A stretch of 42,775 nucleotides of DNA, taken from an uncultured Muribaculaceae bacterium. Its GTDB lineage: Bacteria; Bacteroidota; Bacteroidia; Bacteroidales; Muribaculaceae. The stretch lies in contig CAJTTA010000013.1 of NCBI GenBank assembly GCA_910579305.1, positions 1-42,775 of the forward strand. Reading direction: 5' to 3'. Both the position numbers and the translations under genes were made by a program. This document shows positions 1-7,399 of this stretch, one piece after another. The stretch's first letter is position 1, and every line of letters starts with the position of its first letter. The notes beneath the pieces were generated by a model. It had not been told where the DNA came from and ran no database searches. It saw only the letters and a list, made by a program, of their open reading frames with translations.

Positions 1-5
1 GAGTG

Positions 6-37
6 CAAAGTTACGGCCTTTTTCTCAATTGACCAAA
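6..37 (-). promoter_or_regulatory. Promoter firing out of the left edge
   Basis: Read on the minus strand there is a TTTG -33 box (34-37) and a TAACTTTG -7 box (6-13) separated by exactly 20 bp. This matches the Bacteroidota primary-sigma promoter and the spacing of four other promoters in this window. Transcription would start just outside the window and run left, so the gene served is not visible. Confidence 0.6.
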
Positions 38-124
38 TGTTTTCGCAAAAAAATTTACACTTTTTTGTGAACTCTTTCGCAATACTTTGCTAATCAGATA
101 TATACCGCCTCACTCAAAATGGGT

Positions 125-175
125 AAAAAAATGGCCATCCACAGGTGTCGCCGAACGAATTTCCCGATAATGGCC
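125..175 (-). terminator. Probable terminator of the MBOAT transcript
   Basis: The arms GGCCAT (plus-strand 133-138) and ATGGCC (170-175) are inverted repeats. On the minus strand the second arm is followed directly by seven T (125-131). The loop is long (31 nt), so the hairpin is not ideal. The position, about 30 bp past the MBOAT stop, fits an intrinsic terminator. Confidence 0.5.
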
Positions 176-205
176 GTAAAAAAGTATGTAAGCTACAATC
201 AAAAT

Positions 206-1681
206 TCAGAATTGGAAGTAAATAAACGGGGCAATTTCGGCCGACATATATGTAATGACACACTGCACGGCCACCATAAAGAGAAGAAATTTTACGATCC
301 AGGGCGAGCGTATAAACATGTGCTTGCACTTTCTGATAAACGAAGGAGTGAAGCAATGACACACAACAAGGATGAGCATCATCACGCACCATTCCGTATG
401 CACTTCCCAAAACTGCGAGATATAACTTATATGAAAATCCGCAAAAATACTTTGGAGTATGATCCAGGAATCTGTGAATGATGAGGCTCTGAAGAACACC
501 CATAATGCCGATACATATATAAAAGTAACACCTGTAAAAATGAATGATGTGATGAAGGTGTCGGGAATTTTGCGTAATATCGGCATTGACGCTTTGTGAA
601 TTGCAAGCCCCACTCCGTGCATGGCTCCCCAAAACACAAATTTCCATGCAGCACCATGCCATAGACCTCCGATGAGCATTGTCAGAAAATTATTTACATA
701 TGTGCGGAGAGTGCCCTTGCGATTGCCTCCAAGGGGGATGTATACATAATCGCGCAGCCAGGATGAGAGAGATATATGCCAACGTCTCCAGAAATCCGTG
801 AGGTTTCTACTCTGATATGGCGAATTAAAATTATTAGCCAACCTGAAGCCCATGATCAAAGCAAGGCCGATGGCCATATCCGAATAACCCGAGAAGTCGC
901 AATATATCTGCATTGTATATCCGAGTACGCCCATAAGAGTCTGCAACCCATCGTAAGCACCCGGATTATTAAAGATCAGGTCATTGAATTGCGCAATATA
1001 GTCTGCCATAACAGCTTTCTTTATGATACCTATTATGATAAGCCATAGACCTGAATATATATCCACGCCATTTGGCGTGCGATTCCGCGTTATTTGTGGC
1101 AGAAAATAATCGGCCCTGACAATAGGGCCTGCCACAAGAGCCGGAAAGAACGAGAGAAAGAAAAGATAGTCGAGCCATGACTTTGTTGGTGAAATGCGCC
1201 TCTTGTATACATCTACAACATATGATATTGATTGAAACGTATAAAAGGATATACCAACAGGCAGAATAATATCAAGAGGCTGAAAATTTTCATGCACCAT
1301 TTGATTCCAGTTCCATAAAAAGAAATTGGCATACTTGAAATACCCTAAAATACTCAGAGATATCACAATGGAAACCCACATGACTGCCAGCCTAATCCCC
1401 TTACGATTACATGCATTTATAACATGAGATAGAGACCAGTCTACTATGGATGTGCCTATGAGCATTAGAAAGAATACGCCTGATGACTTATAATAAAAAT
1501 AGAGGCTGAATGCCACTACAAATAAGGTCATGCGCAGACGGTTATTCTTCAGGAGTGCATATATTGGAAGAAACAATAAGAATAAGAGCCAGAACAACCC
1601 TGAGGAAAACAACATCGGAGCTTCGGGGTCATAAAGCAACATGGAGTAAAGATTAGAAATTGCAGTAGTAATAGTTTCCAT
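206..1681 (-). CDS. MBOAT-family O-acyltransferase (AlgI/PatA-like)
   Basis: A 491-residue multi-pass membrane protein of normal length for the AlgI/DltB branch of membrane-bound O-acyltransferases, which move acyl (usually acetyl) groups across the inner membrane to extracytoplasmic glycans. Seen in the sequence: LPVGISFYTFQ at about 140-150, FWRRWHISLSSWLRDY at 297-312, and GLWHGAAW at 339-346 with the expected catalytic His342; many hydrophobic helices run throughout. It lies 68 bp downstream of an SGNH hydrolase gene and is probably co-transcribed with it, as in AlgI/AlgJ- or PatA/PatB-type pairs, where a periplasmic SGNH protein completes the transfer. No polysaccharide polymerase or glycosyltransferase genes are visible nearby, so the acceptor glycan is unknown. 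Family call is firm; substrate is inference. Confidence 0.92.
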   Translation of the reverse strand: METITTAISNLYSMLLYDPEAPMLFSSGLFWLLFLLFLPIYALLKNNRLRMTLFVVAFSLYFYYKSSGVFFLMLIGTSIVDWSLSHVINACNRKGIRLAVMWVSIVISLSILGYFKYANFFLWNWNQMVHENFQPLDIILPVGISFYTFQSISYVVDVYKRRISPTKSWLDYLFFLSFFPALVAGPIVRADYFLPQITRNRTPNGVDIYSGLWLIIIGIIKKAVMADYIAQFNDLIFNNPGAYDGLQTLMGVLGYTMQIYCDFSGYSDMAIGLALIMGFRLANNFNSPYQSRNLTDFWRRWHISLSSWLRDYVYIPLGGNRKGTLRTYVNNFLTMLIGGLWHGAAWKFVFWGAMHGVGLAIHKASMPILRKIPDTFITSFIFTGVTFIYVSALWVFFRASSFTDSWIILQSIFADFHISYISQFWEVHTEWCVMMLILVVCHCFTPSFIRKCKHMFIRSPWIVKFLLFMVAVQCVITYMSAEIAPFIYFQF

Positions 1682-1749
1682 TTCCTATATAAGTAGCTTT
1701 AAAACTTGAATGACATCAATTATAATCTCTTACAATGAATCCGGCCACA

Positions 1750-2550
1750 TCAATGCATAGCCTTGAGATAAATGATGCCTATATCCTTTATTTTCGTATT
1801 GGAGAGGGAATCAGCCGGCACATCCATAAGTATGGGGTGAGCTGAATGGCGCATCCACCGAGCAAGCGAATCCACTTCGTAGGCCGCAGCCTTCACCGTA
1901 GGGTGAATCTTATCCCTGCGTCTCTCAAGTTCCAGACCATGCGCACGAAAGAATGTGCCTGCAGGCAATTCCTCAAGCAACATATCGTTGAAACCATGTT
2001 CTTCCTTGAAAGAAGGAGGCCCTATCCATATGAAGGGTATATCTCCCAGCTTCTCCAATATCGCACGCACATAAGACCTGTAATGATCAACATTTCTGGC
2101 GAATGACTCGTTGCTGCCAAGCGTTACAAATATAAAATCAGGTTTGTACCTATTAATGAAATAAGACAGTGTATCCGTCGATGCCCATATCCGCGTGCCA
2201 GAACTATCCCAATTCACTGTGTGAAGTTTATGACCGTTCTGCGCGGCATAGGCGGCCAGACGCAACGCAATGTTCTCACTCATAGAGTCTCCGAAAATCA
2301 GAAAATTCTTAGGCATTGAATCTATCTTCACTTCAAGAGCCTTTTCCTTCTGCATCGCAACTTCTCTGCGCTGCAGCTCCTTATGCTCTTTATCCTCCTG
2401 CGACTCAAAAGGAGCGGTAAGCATATCGGCTATCGGAGCTTTCTTAATCTTCCATCCCCATATAGTAATGTCTCCTACAAAAGATATGATAGTAACCACC
2501 AAAAACACAGATGCCAAAATCGCCCACAAAGAAGTATATTTCGATTTCAT
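1750..2550 (-). CDS. Membrane-anchored SGNH-family hydrolase/acetyltransferase partner
   Basis: A 266-residue protein with one N-terminal membrane segment (about 8-31), a charged linker rich in E, K and Q (about 48-75), and an SGNH fold. The catalytic blocks are visible: FGDS at 86-89 with nucleophile Ser89, LGSN at 144-147 (Gly and Asn of the oxyanion hole), and DKIHP at 213-217 giving Asp213 and His216. The anchor predicts that the catalytic domain sits in the periplasm. As first gene of a two-gene unit with an MBOAT protein, it most likely acts as the AlgJ/AlgX/PatB-like periplasmic transferase or esterase in glycan O-acetylation. A stand-alone lipase/esterase role is the alternative. It has its own -33/-7 promoter just upstream. 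Confidence 0.87.
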   Translation of the reverse strand: MKSKYTSLWAILASVFLVVTIISFVGDITIWGWKIKKAPIADMLTAPFESQEDKEHKELQRREVAMQKEKALEVKIDSMPKNFLIFGDSMSENIALRLAAYAAQNGHKLHTVNWDSSGTRIWASTDTLSYFINRYKPDFIFVTLGSNESFARNVDHYRSYVRAILEKLGDIPFIWIGPPSFKEEHGFNDMLLEELPAGTFFRAHGLELERRRDKIHPTVKAAAYEVDSLARWMRHSAHPILMDVPADSLSNTKIKDIGIIYLKAMH

Positions 2551-2578
2551 TCTTCAATAGTTAAGTAAGATTACGATG

Positions 2579-2610
2579 CAAAATTAATATAATTTCATAG
2601 AGCGCACAAA
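2579..2610 (-). promoter_or_regulatory. Promoter of the SGNH-MBOAT pair
   Basis: Minus-strand TTTG (2607-2610) and TAATTTTG (2579-2586) are 20 bp apart, the Bacteroidota consensus. The predicted start is near 2575, giving a leader of about 25 nt before the ATG at 2550. The distance to the gene and the full two-box match make this one of the firmer promoters here. Confidence 0.72.
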
Positions 2611-2633
2611 GAATTTATCACAATTCTATGAAA
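2593..2633. promoter_or_regulatory. Inverted repeat straddling the -33 box
   Basis: TTTCATAG (2593-2600) and CTATGAAA (2626-2633) are perfect 8-bp inverted repeats with the -33 TTTG (2607-2610) of the SGNH-MBOAT promoter between them. This placement would let a dimeric or looping regulator block or assist RNA polymerase. The regulator is unknown and the site is inferred from symmetry alone. Confidence 0.35.
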
Positions 2634-2685
2634 AATTTTTACCACTTCAGAATCTACTGAATAGCAACATGTTAAGGTTTAAACC

Positions 2686-2727
2686 TATGCTGTAAAATTA
2701 TGTTGTACAGCATAATTTTACAGCATA
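2686..2727. repeat. 42-bp near-perfect palindrome
   Basis: Twenty of 21 base pairs are symmetric about 2706/2707: 17-bp outer arms (2686-2702 and 2711-2727), one T/G mismatch (2703/2710) and a TGTACA core. It lies between the minus-strand SGNH promoter and the plus-strand box at 2754, ending about 26 bp before that box. It could be an operator, a bidirectional terminator or a cruciform site. Confidence 0.75.
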
Positions 2728-2753
2728 CCGGCCTGCAGACGAATAAAATTCAC

Positions 2754-2761
2754 TACCTTTG
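2754..2761 (+). promoter_or_regulatory. Candidate plus-strand -7 box (TACCTTTG)
   Basis: TACCTTTG followed by C matches the Bacteroidota -7 consensus and is identical to the boxes before the methyltransferase (24400) and the RND adaptor (30621). There is no TTTG at the usual -33 position; the 42-bp palindrome ends just upstream of that position instead. Start would be near 2765. Confidence 0.5.
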
Positions 2762-2764
2762 CAG

Positions 2765-3155
2765 CCGCTAACAGAGAACAAACGCGACCAGAATCGTGTT
2801 TAACAATTATGTTTTAAAGCATCAAAAAAACATGATGCATACTCTCTCAGAGGTTATTAACCACAAGTTTAATCAGAGCAGAATCGCTCATAATGCTTTA
2901 CTATTATGATTGCATACTTAAGATTCCTAATCGAGACATACATCAGGAAAACTGTAGTATGTTAGGGAGCAATAGCTCCACAAGCTCTCTTCCTCAGCTC
3001 AGACCTGCAATTACCTTGTAAATAATTAAGCCAATCCAGACATTAATCAGGAATGGAGACTACGTCTTTATCCCAAAGATAAGTCTCCGATTATTGATCA
3101 TGAACTAAGAAACTGTTTAAATCCTGTTCTGTTAAATTTAAACAGTTTCTTAGTT
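2765..3155 (+). ncRNA. Candidate autonomous structured RNA / small-ORF transcript
   Basis: About 390 nt between a plus-strand -7 box (2754-2761) and a 20-bp terminator-like hairpin (3103-3155), with no ordinary gene. I do not recognise it as tmRNA, RNase P, SRP or 6S RNA. Visible structure: hairpins GGAGC/GCTCC (around 2966-2979), CATAAT/ATTATG (around 2889-2908) and GGAGAC/GTCTCC (3055-3060/3083-3088) with an inner TCTTT/AAAGA stem. Three short ATG frames lie in series: 2832-2909 (25 codons, preceded by a run of seven A that suits Bacteroidota initiation), 2959-3021 (20 codons, Ser-rich) and 3053-3082 (METTSLSQR). Whether it is a regulatory RNA, a peptide mRNA or untranscribed spacer cannot be settled from one sequence. 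Confidence 0.35.
3103..3155. terminator. Strong 20-bp-stem hairpin, probably bidirectional terminator
   Basis: The arms 3103-3122 and 3136-3155 pair perfectly over 20 bp around a 13-nt loop. There is no long T tract on either side. It would end the candidate plus-strand RNA and could also catch mutS2 transcripts coming from the other side. Confidence 0.6.
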
Positions 3156-3198
3156 TGCTCTTGATAAATCTGCCTATACATTTATATACAACGTTCCA

Positions 3199-3245
3199 AT
3201 AGCACAACCTACTTCTTCAAAATGCGCTGATGTAGATTGTGCTAT
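3199..3245 (-). terminator. Hairpin just past the mutS2 stop
   Basis: ATAGCACAA (3199-3207) pairs with TTGTGCTAT (3237-3245). After one mismatch, CTAC (3209-3212) pairs with GTAG (3232-3235). It begins 18 bp beyond the mutS2 stop codon in the direction of transcription. No T tract follows, so it may protect the 3' end rather than terminate. Confidence 0.5.
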
Positions 3246-3262
3246 CTTTATGTCATCGCGGG

Positions 3263-5731
3263 TCAAGAGAGATCCACCACTGTGATTCCGGCACCACCGA
3301 AACGAACATCTTCATCTCTGAAGGATTTTACTCCCGGGGCGCTCTGCAAGTAACGGCGTATGGATACACGAAGAGCACCGGTTCCGGTGCCATGGAGGAT
3401 TCGAACGCGCGGAATGCCAAACTGAATGGCATCATCCAGGAAATATGTCACTGCCTGCAAAGCCTCATCAGCACGCATGCCTCTGAGATCAATATCCTGC
3501 TTGAAGTCGAGCTGACGGCGGCGTGAGCTGTCAGTCGTGGAAGAGGCTATCGATGCTGTCTGCGAAGCAGCAGAGGCAGATGGAGGGGATGCCGGACACA
3601 ACTCAGAGATCTTCACACGCATGCGCAGTGCCCCAAAAGCCACTTCAGCCTCTCGGCCATTTAGCGAGAGTACCTTGCCTGACGTACCGCCTTTCGACAT
3701 TCTGACATAGCTATTTACCGTGATAGCCGCAGGCTTCTCAGCATGAGACTTATATGAAACCTCAGGCTTATTCTTTTTGGGGCGAGGCGAGCGAAGAGGC
3801 TTCATCCCCGGCAGGGTGTCATCGTGCTTATCAATCTCTTCCGATACCTGCTTCTTATATTCATCCAGTTCTCTTCGGAGTTGGCGCGTGCGCTCCTTCT
3901 CGGCCTGCACATTGCGAATCTCGAGAATTGTGCGCTCCACAGTCCGATTAGTATTTAACAGAATCTCCTTAGCCTCATCCTTAGCCTTCGACAATATCTC
4001 GCGTCTACGACTTTTAAGATCATCCATCTGCTCTTCATAACGCGCGGTTATCGCCTCAAGCCGAGCCTCCTTCTCTCTTATGCTCTGGCGCTTATTCTGC
4101 CAGTAGCGGCGGTCGCGCGCTATGTCAAGCAGATATTTATCCATATTGACATAATCAGATCCCACAATCTCTTTTGCAGCCTCGATCACATCCCGAGGCA
4201 GTCCGGTCTTATAAGCAATCTCCAGAGCAAACGAGCTCCCCGGACTTCCTATGGAGAGCTTGAAGAGTGGCTGCATATTCTGCCGGTCATAGAGCATTGC
4301 CCCGTTTATAAGACCGGGGGTATTGTCGGCATATGTCTTAAGATTTTGATAATGCGTGGTTATTACACCCATCGCCCGCGCTTCATTCCATTTAGCGATA
4401 ATAGCCTGCGCCAAGGCTCCGCCTATCTGCGGCTCCGTGCCCGAACCCATTTCATCCACAAGAATCAAGGTGCGCTCGGAGGCCTGACGCAAGAATACTT
4501 TCATGTTACGGAGATGCGAACTATACGTGCTCAGATCATTCTCTATAGATTGCTCATCTCCTATGTCTATGCATATGTCGGAGAATACAGATGCGTGCGA
4601 ATTTGAGTGCATGGTGGGGAGCATGCCGCATTGCAGCATATACTGAACAATGCCCACAGTCTTCAGACACACTGATTTGCCTCCGGCATTAGGCCCGGAA
4701 ATCAGAAGGATGCGTTGCTTCGGATCAAGATGAAGATCAAGAGGCACTACACTGCGTCCCTGCGACCTGAGTGTAAGGTAAAGCAACGGATGACGCGCGC
4801 CATACCAGTCTATCTCAGGCTTCGCTTCCATTATGGGCATTGCCGCACCGAGCGAGGATGCTACAAGAGCTTTAGCCCTTAGGAAATCATAGTATCCGAG
4901 CCGATCATAGCTATCAAGCAGATCCGGCACATATGGCCTGATCACATCACCCGTAGCTACAAGAATTCGGTGTATCTCGCGCTTTTCTTCTTCCTGCAAT
5001 TCTCGGAGCCGATTGGAGGCAGCCACTACCTCAACCGGCTCTATATAAGATGTTTTACCTGATGCACTTTCATCATGCACTATACCTCTTATAGCTCGCT
5101 TCCTGCCGGATGCCACAGGAATGACAAGGCGTCCGTCGCGCATGGAAGGAGTCGTGTCGTTATCCACAATCCCTTCACTCACAGCCCGGTCGATCACTCT
5201 TCTCATCACTGAAGAAAGGGATGCTGAGGCCGATGCAATGGCCCGCCTTATATCAAACAACTGAGGAGAAGCATTATCCGACACCTCTCCATATTTATTT
5301 ATTACAGTATCAATGTGGCGCTCAAGAAGCGGAAACGTGAGCATGGCAGAAAATTCTGCGGTCAAGCGCGGCGCACGGAGATTGCCTTCCTCATCAGTGA
5401 GAGCGAAGAAATCTTTCAGACGCGCGATGGTGAGTAATGATGTGCGCAATCTGTAAAGCTCTTGTGGCGACATAAAACCACCTTCCACCTTCACCGATCC
5501 CAGAGATGCAGTCACATCATGCAAGTTCTCGGTAGGCATGGAGGCATTGCTCTCTACCAGCGCCAGCATATCATTCGCAAGAAGCAGTGCCTGTCGCACT
5601 GCTTCAAAATCTGTCATAAAACTCATTCGGGCACAATAACGACGCCCGAGTGGAGAGATGCAATTATCAGAGACCAGGCTCCGTATTGCCGTAAAACCTA
5701 TTTTATTCTCAAAATCGGAGGGATAAATCAT
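3263..5731 (-). CDS. mutS2: MutS2 family ATPase/endonuclease
   Basis: An 822-residue MutS2 of full length. The ATPase core shows Walker A GPNAGGKS at 346-353 and Walker B LILVDEMGSGTEP at 422-434. A long charged coiled-coil stretch covers about 530-650, and a C-terminal Smr domain starts near 745 with DLRGM and HGTGTGAL. The mismatch-recognition N-terminus of MutS1 is absent, as expected. Members suppress homologous recombination through Smr nuclease activity and, in Bacillus, split collided ribosomes; which applies here is not visible. Its ATG overlaps the TGA of the upstream universal stress protein by 4 nt, so the two are likely translationally coupled. Two hairpins lie downstream. Confidence 0.95.
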   Translation of the reverse strand: MIYPSDFENKIGFTAIRSLVSDNCISPLGRRYCARMSFMTDFEAVRQALLLANDMLALVESNASMPTENLHDVTASLGSVKVEGGFMSPQELYRLRTSLLTIARLKDFFALTDEEGNLRAPRLTAEFSAMLTFPLLERHIDTVINKYGEVSDNASPQLFDIRRAIASASASLSSVMRRVIDRAVSEGIVDNDTTPSMRDGRLVIPVASGRKRAIRGIVHDESASGKTSYIEPVEVVAASNRLRELQEEEKREIHRILVATGDVIRPYVPDLLDSYDRLGYYDFLRAKALVASSLGAAMPIMEAKPEIDWYGARHPLLYLTLRSQGRSVVPLDLHLDPKQRILLISGPNAGGKSVCLKTVGIVQYMLQCGMLPTMHSNSHASVFSDICIDIGDEQSIENDLSTYSSHLRNMKVFLRQASERTLILVDEMGSGTEPQIGGALAQAIIAKWNEARAMGVITTHYQNLKTYADNTPGLINGAMLYDRQNMQPLFKLSIGSPGSSFALEIAYKTGLPRDVIEAAKEIVGSDYVNMDKYLLDIARDRRYWQNKRQSIREKEARLEAITARYEEQMDDLKSRRREILSKAKDEAKEILLNTNRTVERTILEIRNVQAEKERTRQLRRELDEYKKQVSEEIDKHDDTLPGMKPLRSPRPKKNKPEVSYKSHAEKPAAITVNSYVRMSKGGTSGKVLSLNGREAEVAFGALRMRVKISELCPASPPSASAASQTASIASSTTDSSRRRQLDFKQDIDLRGMRADEALQAVTYFLDDAIQFGIPRVRILHGTGTGALRVSIRRYLQSAPGVKSFRDEDVRFGGAGITVVDLS

Positions 5732-6840
5732 ACAGGTAAAGCAAGCATAGGCGCATCCGCCTCAAAAATCACCTTGTGTGCTATGCCGGGATTAATGAGA
5801 CGAGCGAAAATGTTCTTCTTTTTATTGGGCACTACAAGCATGTTAATCTTATGATCCTCTATCAGATTATGCATGAGTGCGCGCAGATCTTTCGAGGAGG
5901 GAATCTCACATATGAAGTCATAGCCCGAATAGCGATCTGCAAAATATTTGCGCAAAGCGTTCATACGACCGTTCAGTTTTGAGCCGGCCTTTTCATTGAC
6001 CGGAATCAGGAAGATTGTAGCGGGCACTGACTTAAACAGACGTATGAACAGATCCATGGCCAATAGATCATGCTGGTCTACATTACAAAAGAATACCGAT
6101 GGGAACAGTGATGCAAATCCATGGAAATTATAATCTTCCGGAATTGTGAACACCGGCACACGGCATGCATCAAGCACCTCGGCCGTGACCGACCCCATAA
6201 TCTGCGTAGCTTTTTTCTTAACACTACGGGTACACATCACCACAAGCTGCGGCGGGGTCGAGCGGGTGTAATCGAGTATCACATCCTCAGGCAAACCCTC
6301 TCTCACGGTGGTAGAAAATTTCACGGGAGGCAGCGTGCCGTCGCCTATAAGGGCAAGAATTTTTTTTCTGAAGCGGCTCATCTCATCATGAGCTGCATCA
6401 AGCAAATTCTTCCGCACCTCAGTGTCTCGTATATCAAGAGTGAAATTATCAGTAAGAGATAGTGAGCCATCAAAATATGGCGTTGCAAAAACATGCATTA
6501 TCTCTGGCTTGAGCTTAAGAGCATGAGCAAAAGCAAAGGCAGTCTTCACTGCATTGATCGAGGAATCGGAAAAATCGACAGGCACAAGAATTCTGTCATG
6601 CAATCCCTCCAGTCTTTCCAGTACCTGCGATGCCCCCTGCGCGGCATCAGCTTCCACAATGCGCAATGCCTTTGGAAGCGATGACTCGGGAATGCGCACC
6701 CTCACACCCGGTGCGGGCGACGGATTAGAAATATCTACATTCTCAAGCTGAACCTCTATGCCGCTTGCTACCAAACGGTCTCGCAGCGCTACTGCGTAGT
6801 CATAAGTATGAATAGCGAGTGTAATGAATGTTTCGGCCAT
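5728..6840 (-). CDS. Tandem universal stress protein with N-terminal DUF2007-like domain
   Basis: A 370-residue cytoplasmic protein. Residues 3-66 resemble the short signal-transducer domain often called DUF2007 (a VALRDRLVASGIEV-type helix followed by a VRVRIPESSLPKAL-type segment). Two UspA domains follow, about 82-225 (starting ILVPVDFSDSS) and about 236-370 (ending with a PMLALPV strand). The first keeps the MGSVTAEVL loop of nucleotide-binding Usp domains; the second is more degenerate and may only dimerise. Such proteins act in stress and energy-status signalling, but the ligand is not known. It overlaps mutS2 by 4 nt, making the pair a likely operon. The Usp domains are clear; the N-terminal assignment is weaker. 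Confidence 0.85.
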   Translation of the reverse strand: MAETFITLAIHTYDYAVALRDRLVASGIEVQLENVDISNPSPAPGVRVRIPESSLPKALRIVEADAAQGASQVLERLEGLHDRILVPVDFSDSSINAVKTAFAFAHALKLKPEIMHVFATPYFDGSLSLTDNFTLDIRDTEVRKNLLDAAHDEMSRFRKKILALIGDGTLPPVKFSTTVREGLPEDVILDYTRSTPPQLVVMCTRSVKKKATQIMGSVTAEVLDACRVPVFTIPEDYNFHGFASLFPSVFFCNVDQHDLLAMDLFIRLFKSVPATIFLIPVNEKAGSKLNGRMNALRKYFADRYSGYDFICEIPSSKDLRALMHNLIEDHKINMLVVPNKKKNIFARLINPGIAHKVIFEADAPMLALPV

Positions 6841-6918
6841 GGCGTATTCCTGTTTCTAAGGTAGCCGTCAGGGGCCACCTGTATCAATTATGTATGAGCG
6901 GCTTATGAATAATAAAAT

Positions 6919-6948
6919 GACGGGAACATCAAGTGAAGTGCTCCCGTC
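6919..6948 (-). terminator. Intrinsic terminator of the small HTH gene
   Basis: On the minus strand GACGGGAGCA pairs with TGTTCCCGTC (10 bp including one G-T pair) around a 10-nt loop and is followed by ATTTTATTATT. It lies 24 bp past the HTH gene's stop and separates that gene from usp-mutS2. Confidence 0.8.
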
Positions 6949-6971
6949 ACTCTATGATTATTAACAAGAAT

Positions 6972-7232
6972 TCAGTCCTTCTTGTTCTGTTCCTCAAGGA
7001 TAGCTACAGCCATATCATAGATCGTTGTGTCATCAAGCACTACAAGACCTCCGTCGGGGCCCGGCTCTATGTGCATGGCTGCATTCTTACCAAATTGATA
7101 ATTGACGCCACCAAAGTAGTTGCGCACGGTCTGAACTGTTACGTTGAGCTCATCGGCAATACGATGGGTGCTACCATCAGGCAAAGCGTCTTTAAGACGA
7201 CGTAGTTCATTGAAGGTGATTGTTTTGCTCAT
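6972..7232 (-). CDS. Small helix-turn-helix DNA-binding protein
   Basis: An 86-residue protein. Residues about 15-42 form a helix-turn-helix (THRIADELNVTVQTVRNYFGG), the kind that pairs an N-terminal 'detect repeated use' helix with a recognition helix; the acidic C-terminus (about 60-86) may serve for oligomerisation. Small proteins of this type are widespread in Bacteroidales, but I know of no established target. It is a single-gene unit: its own terminator lies downstream, and a 167-bp AT-rich region with two dyads lies upstream. A TATTATT/AATAATA inverted repeat sits 5 bp before the ATG, which would suit autoregulation. DNA binding is a family-level inference. Confidence 0.75.
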   Translation of the reverse strand: MSKTITFNELRRLKDALPDGSTHRIADELNVTVQTVRNYFGGVNYQFGKNAAMHIEPGPDGGLVVLDDTTIYDMAVAILEEQNKKD

Positions 7233-7236
7233 GATA

Positions 7237-7260
7237 TATTATTTTAGGAGGTTAATAATA
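7237..7260. promoter_or_regulatory. Inverted repeat abutting the HTH gene start
   Basis: TATTATT (7237-7243) and AATAATA (7254-7260) are perfect 7-bp inverted repeats with a 10-nt spacer, ending 5 bp from the ATG of the HTH gene. A site here would overlap the leader or ribosome-binding region. Candidate autoregulatory operator; AT-rich sequence makes chance symmetry easy. Confidence 0.3.
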
Positions 7261-7329
7261 TCTGCTAAAATGTTTGATTTTGCTAATTTAGGTATTTTTT
7301 TTATAACCACCAAGAAATCTCGTGATTAT

Positions 7330-7345
7330 TTTTATAGCTATAAAA
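7330..7345. promoter_or_regulatory. 16-bp perfect palindrome between batE and the HTH gene
   Basis: TTTTATAGCTATAAAA is a perfect palindrome about 100 bp upstream of the HTH gene and 55 bp past the batE stop. It may be part of the HTH gene's control region. No clear -33/-7 pair was found around it. Confidence 0.3.
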
Positions 7346-7399
7346 CATACAAATCGGCAACTATCTAATCATTAAGTAAATACAATTGCTTACACTCCG

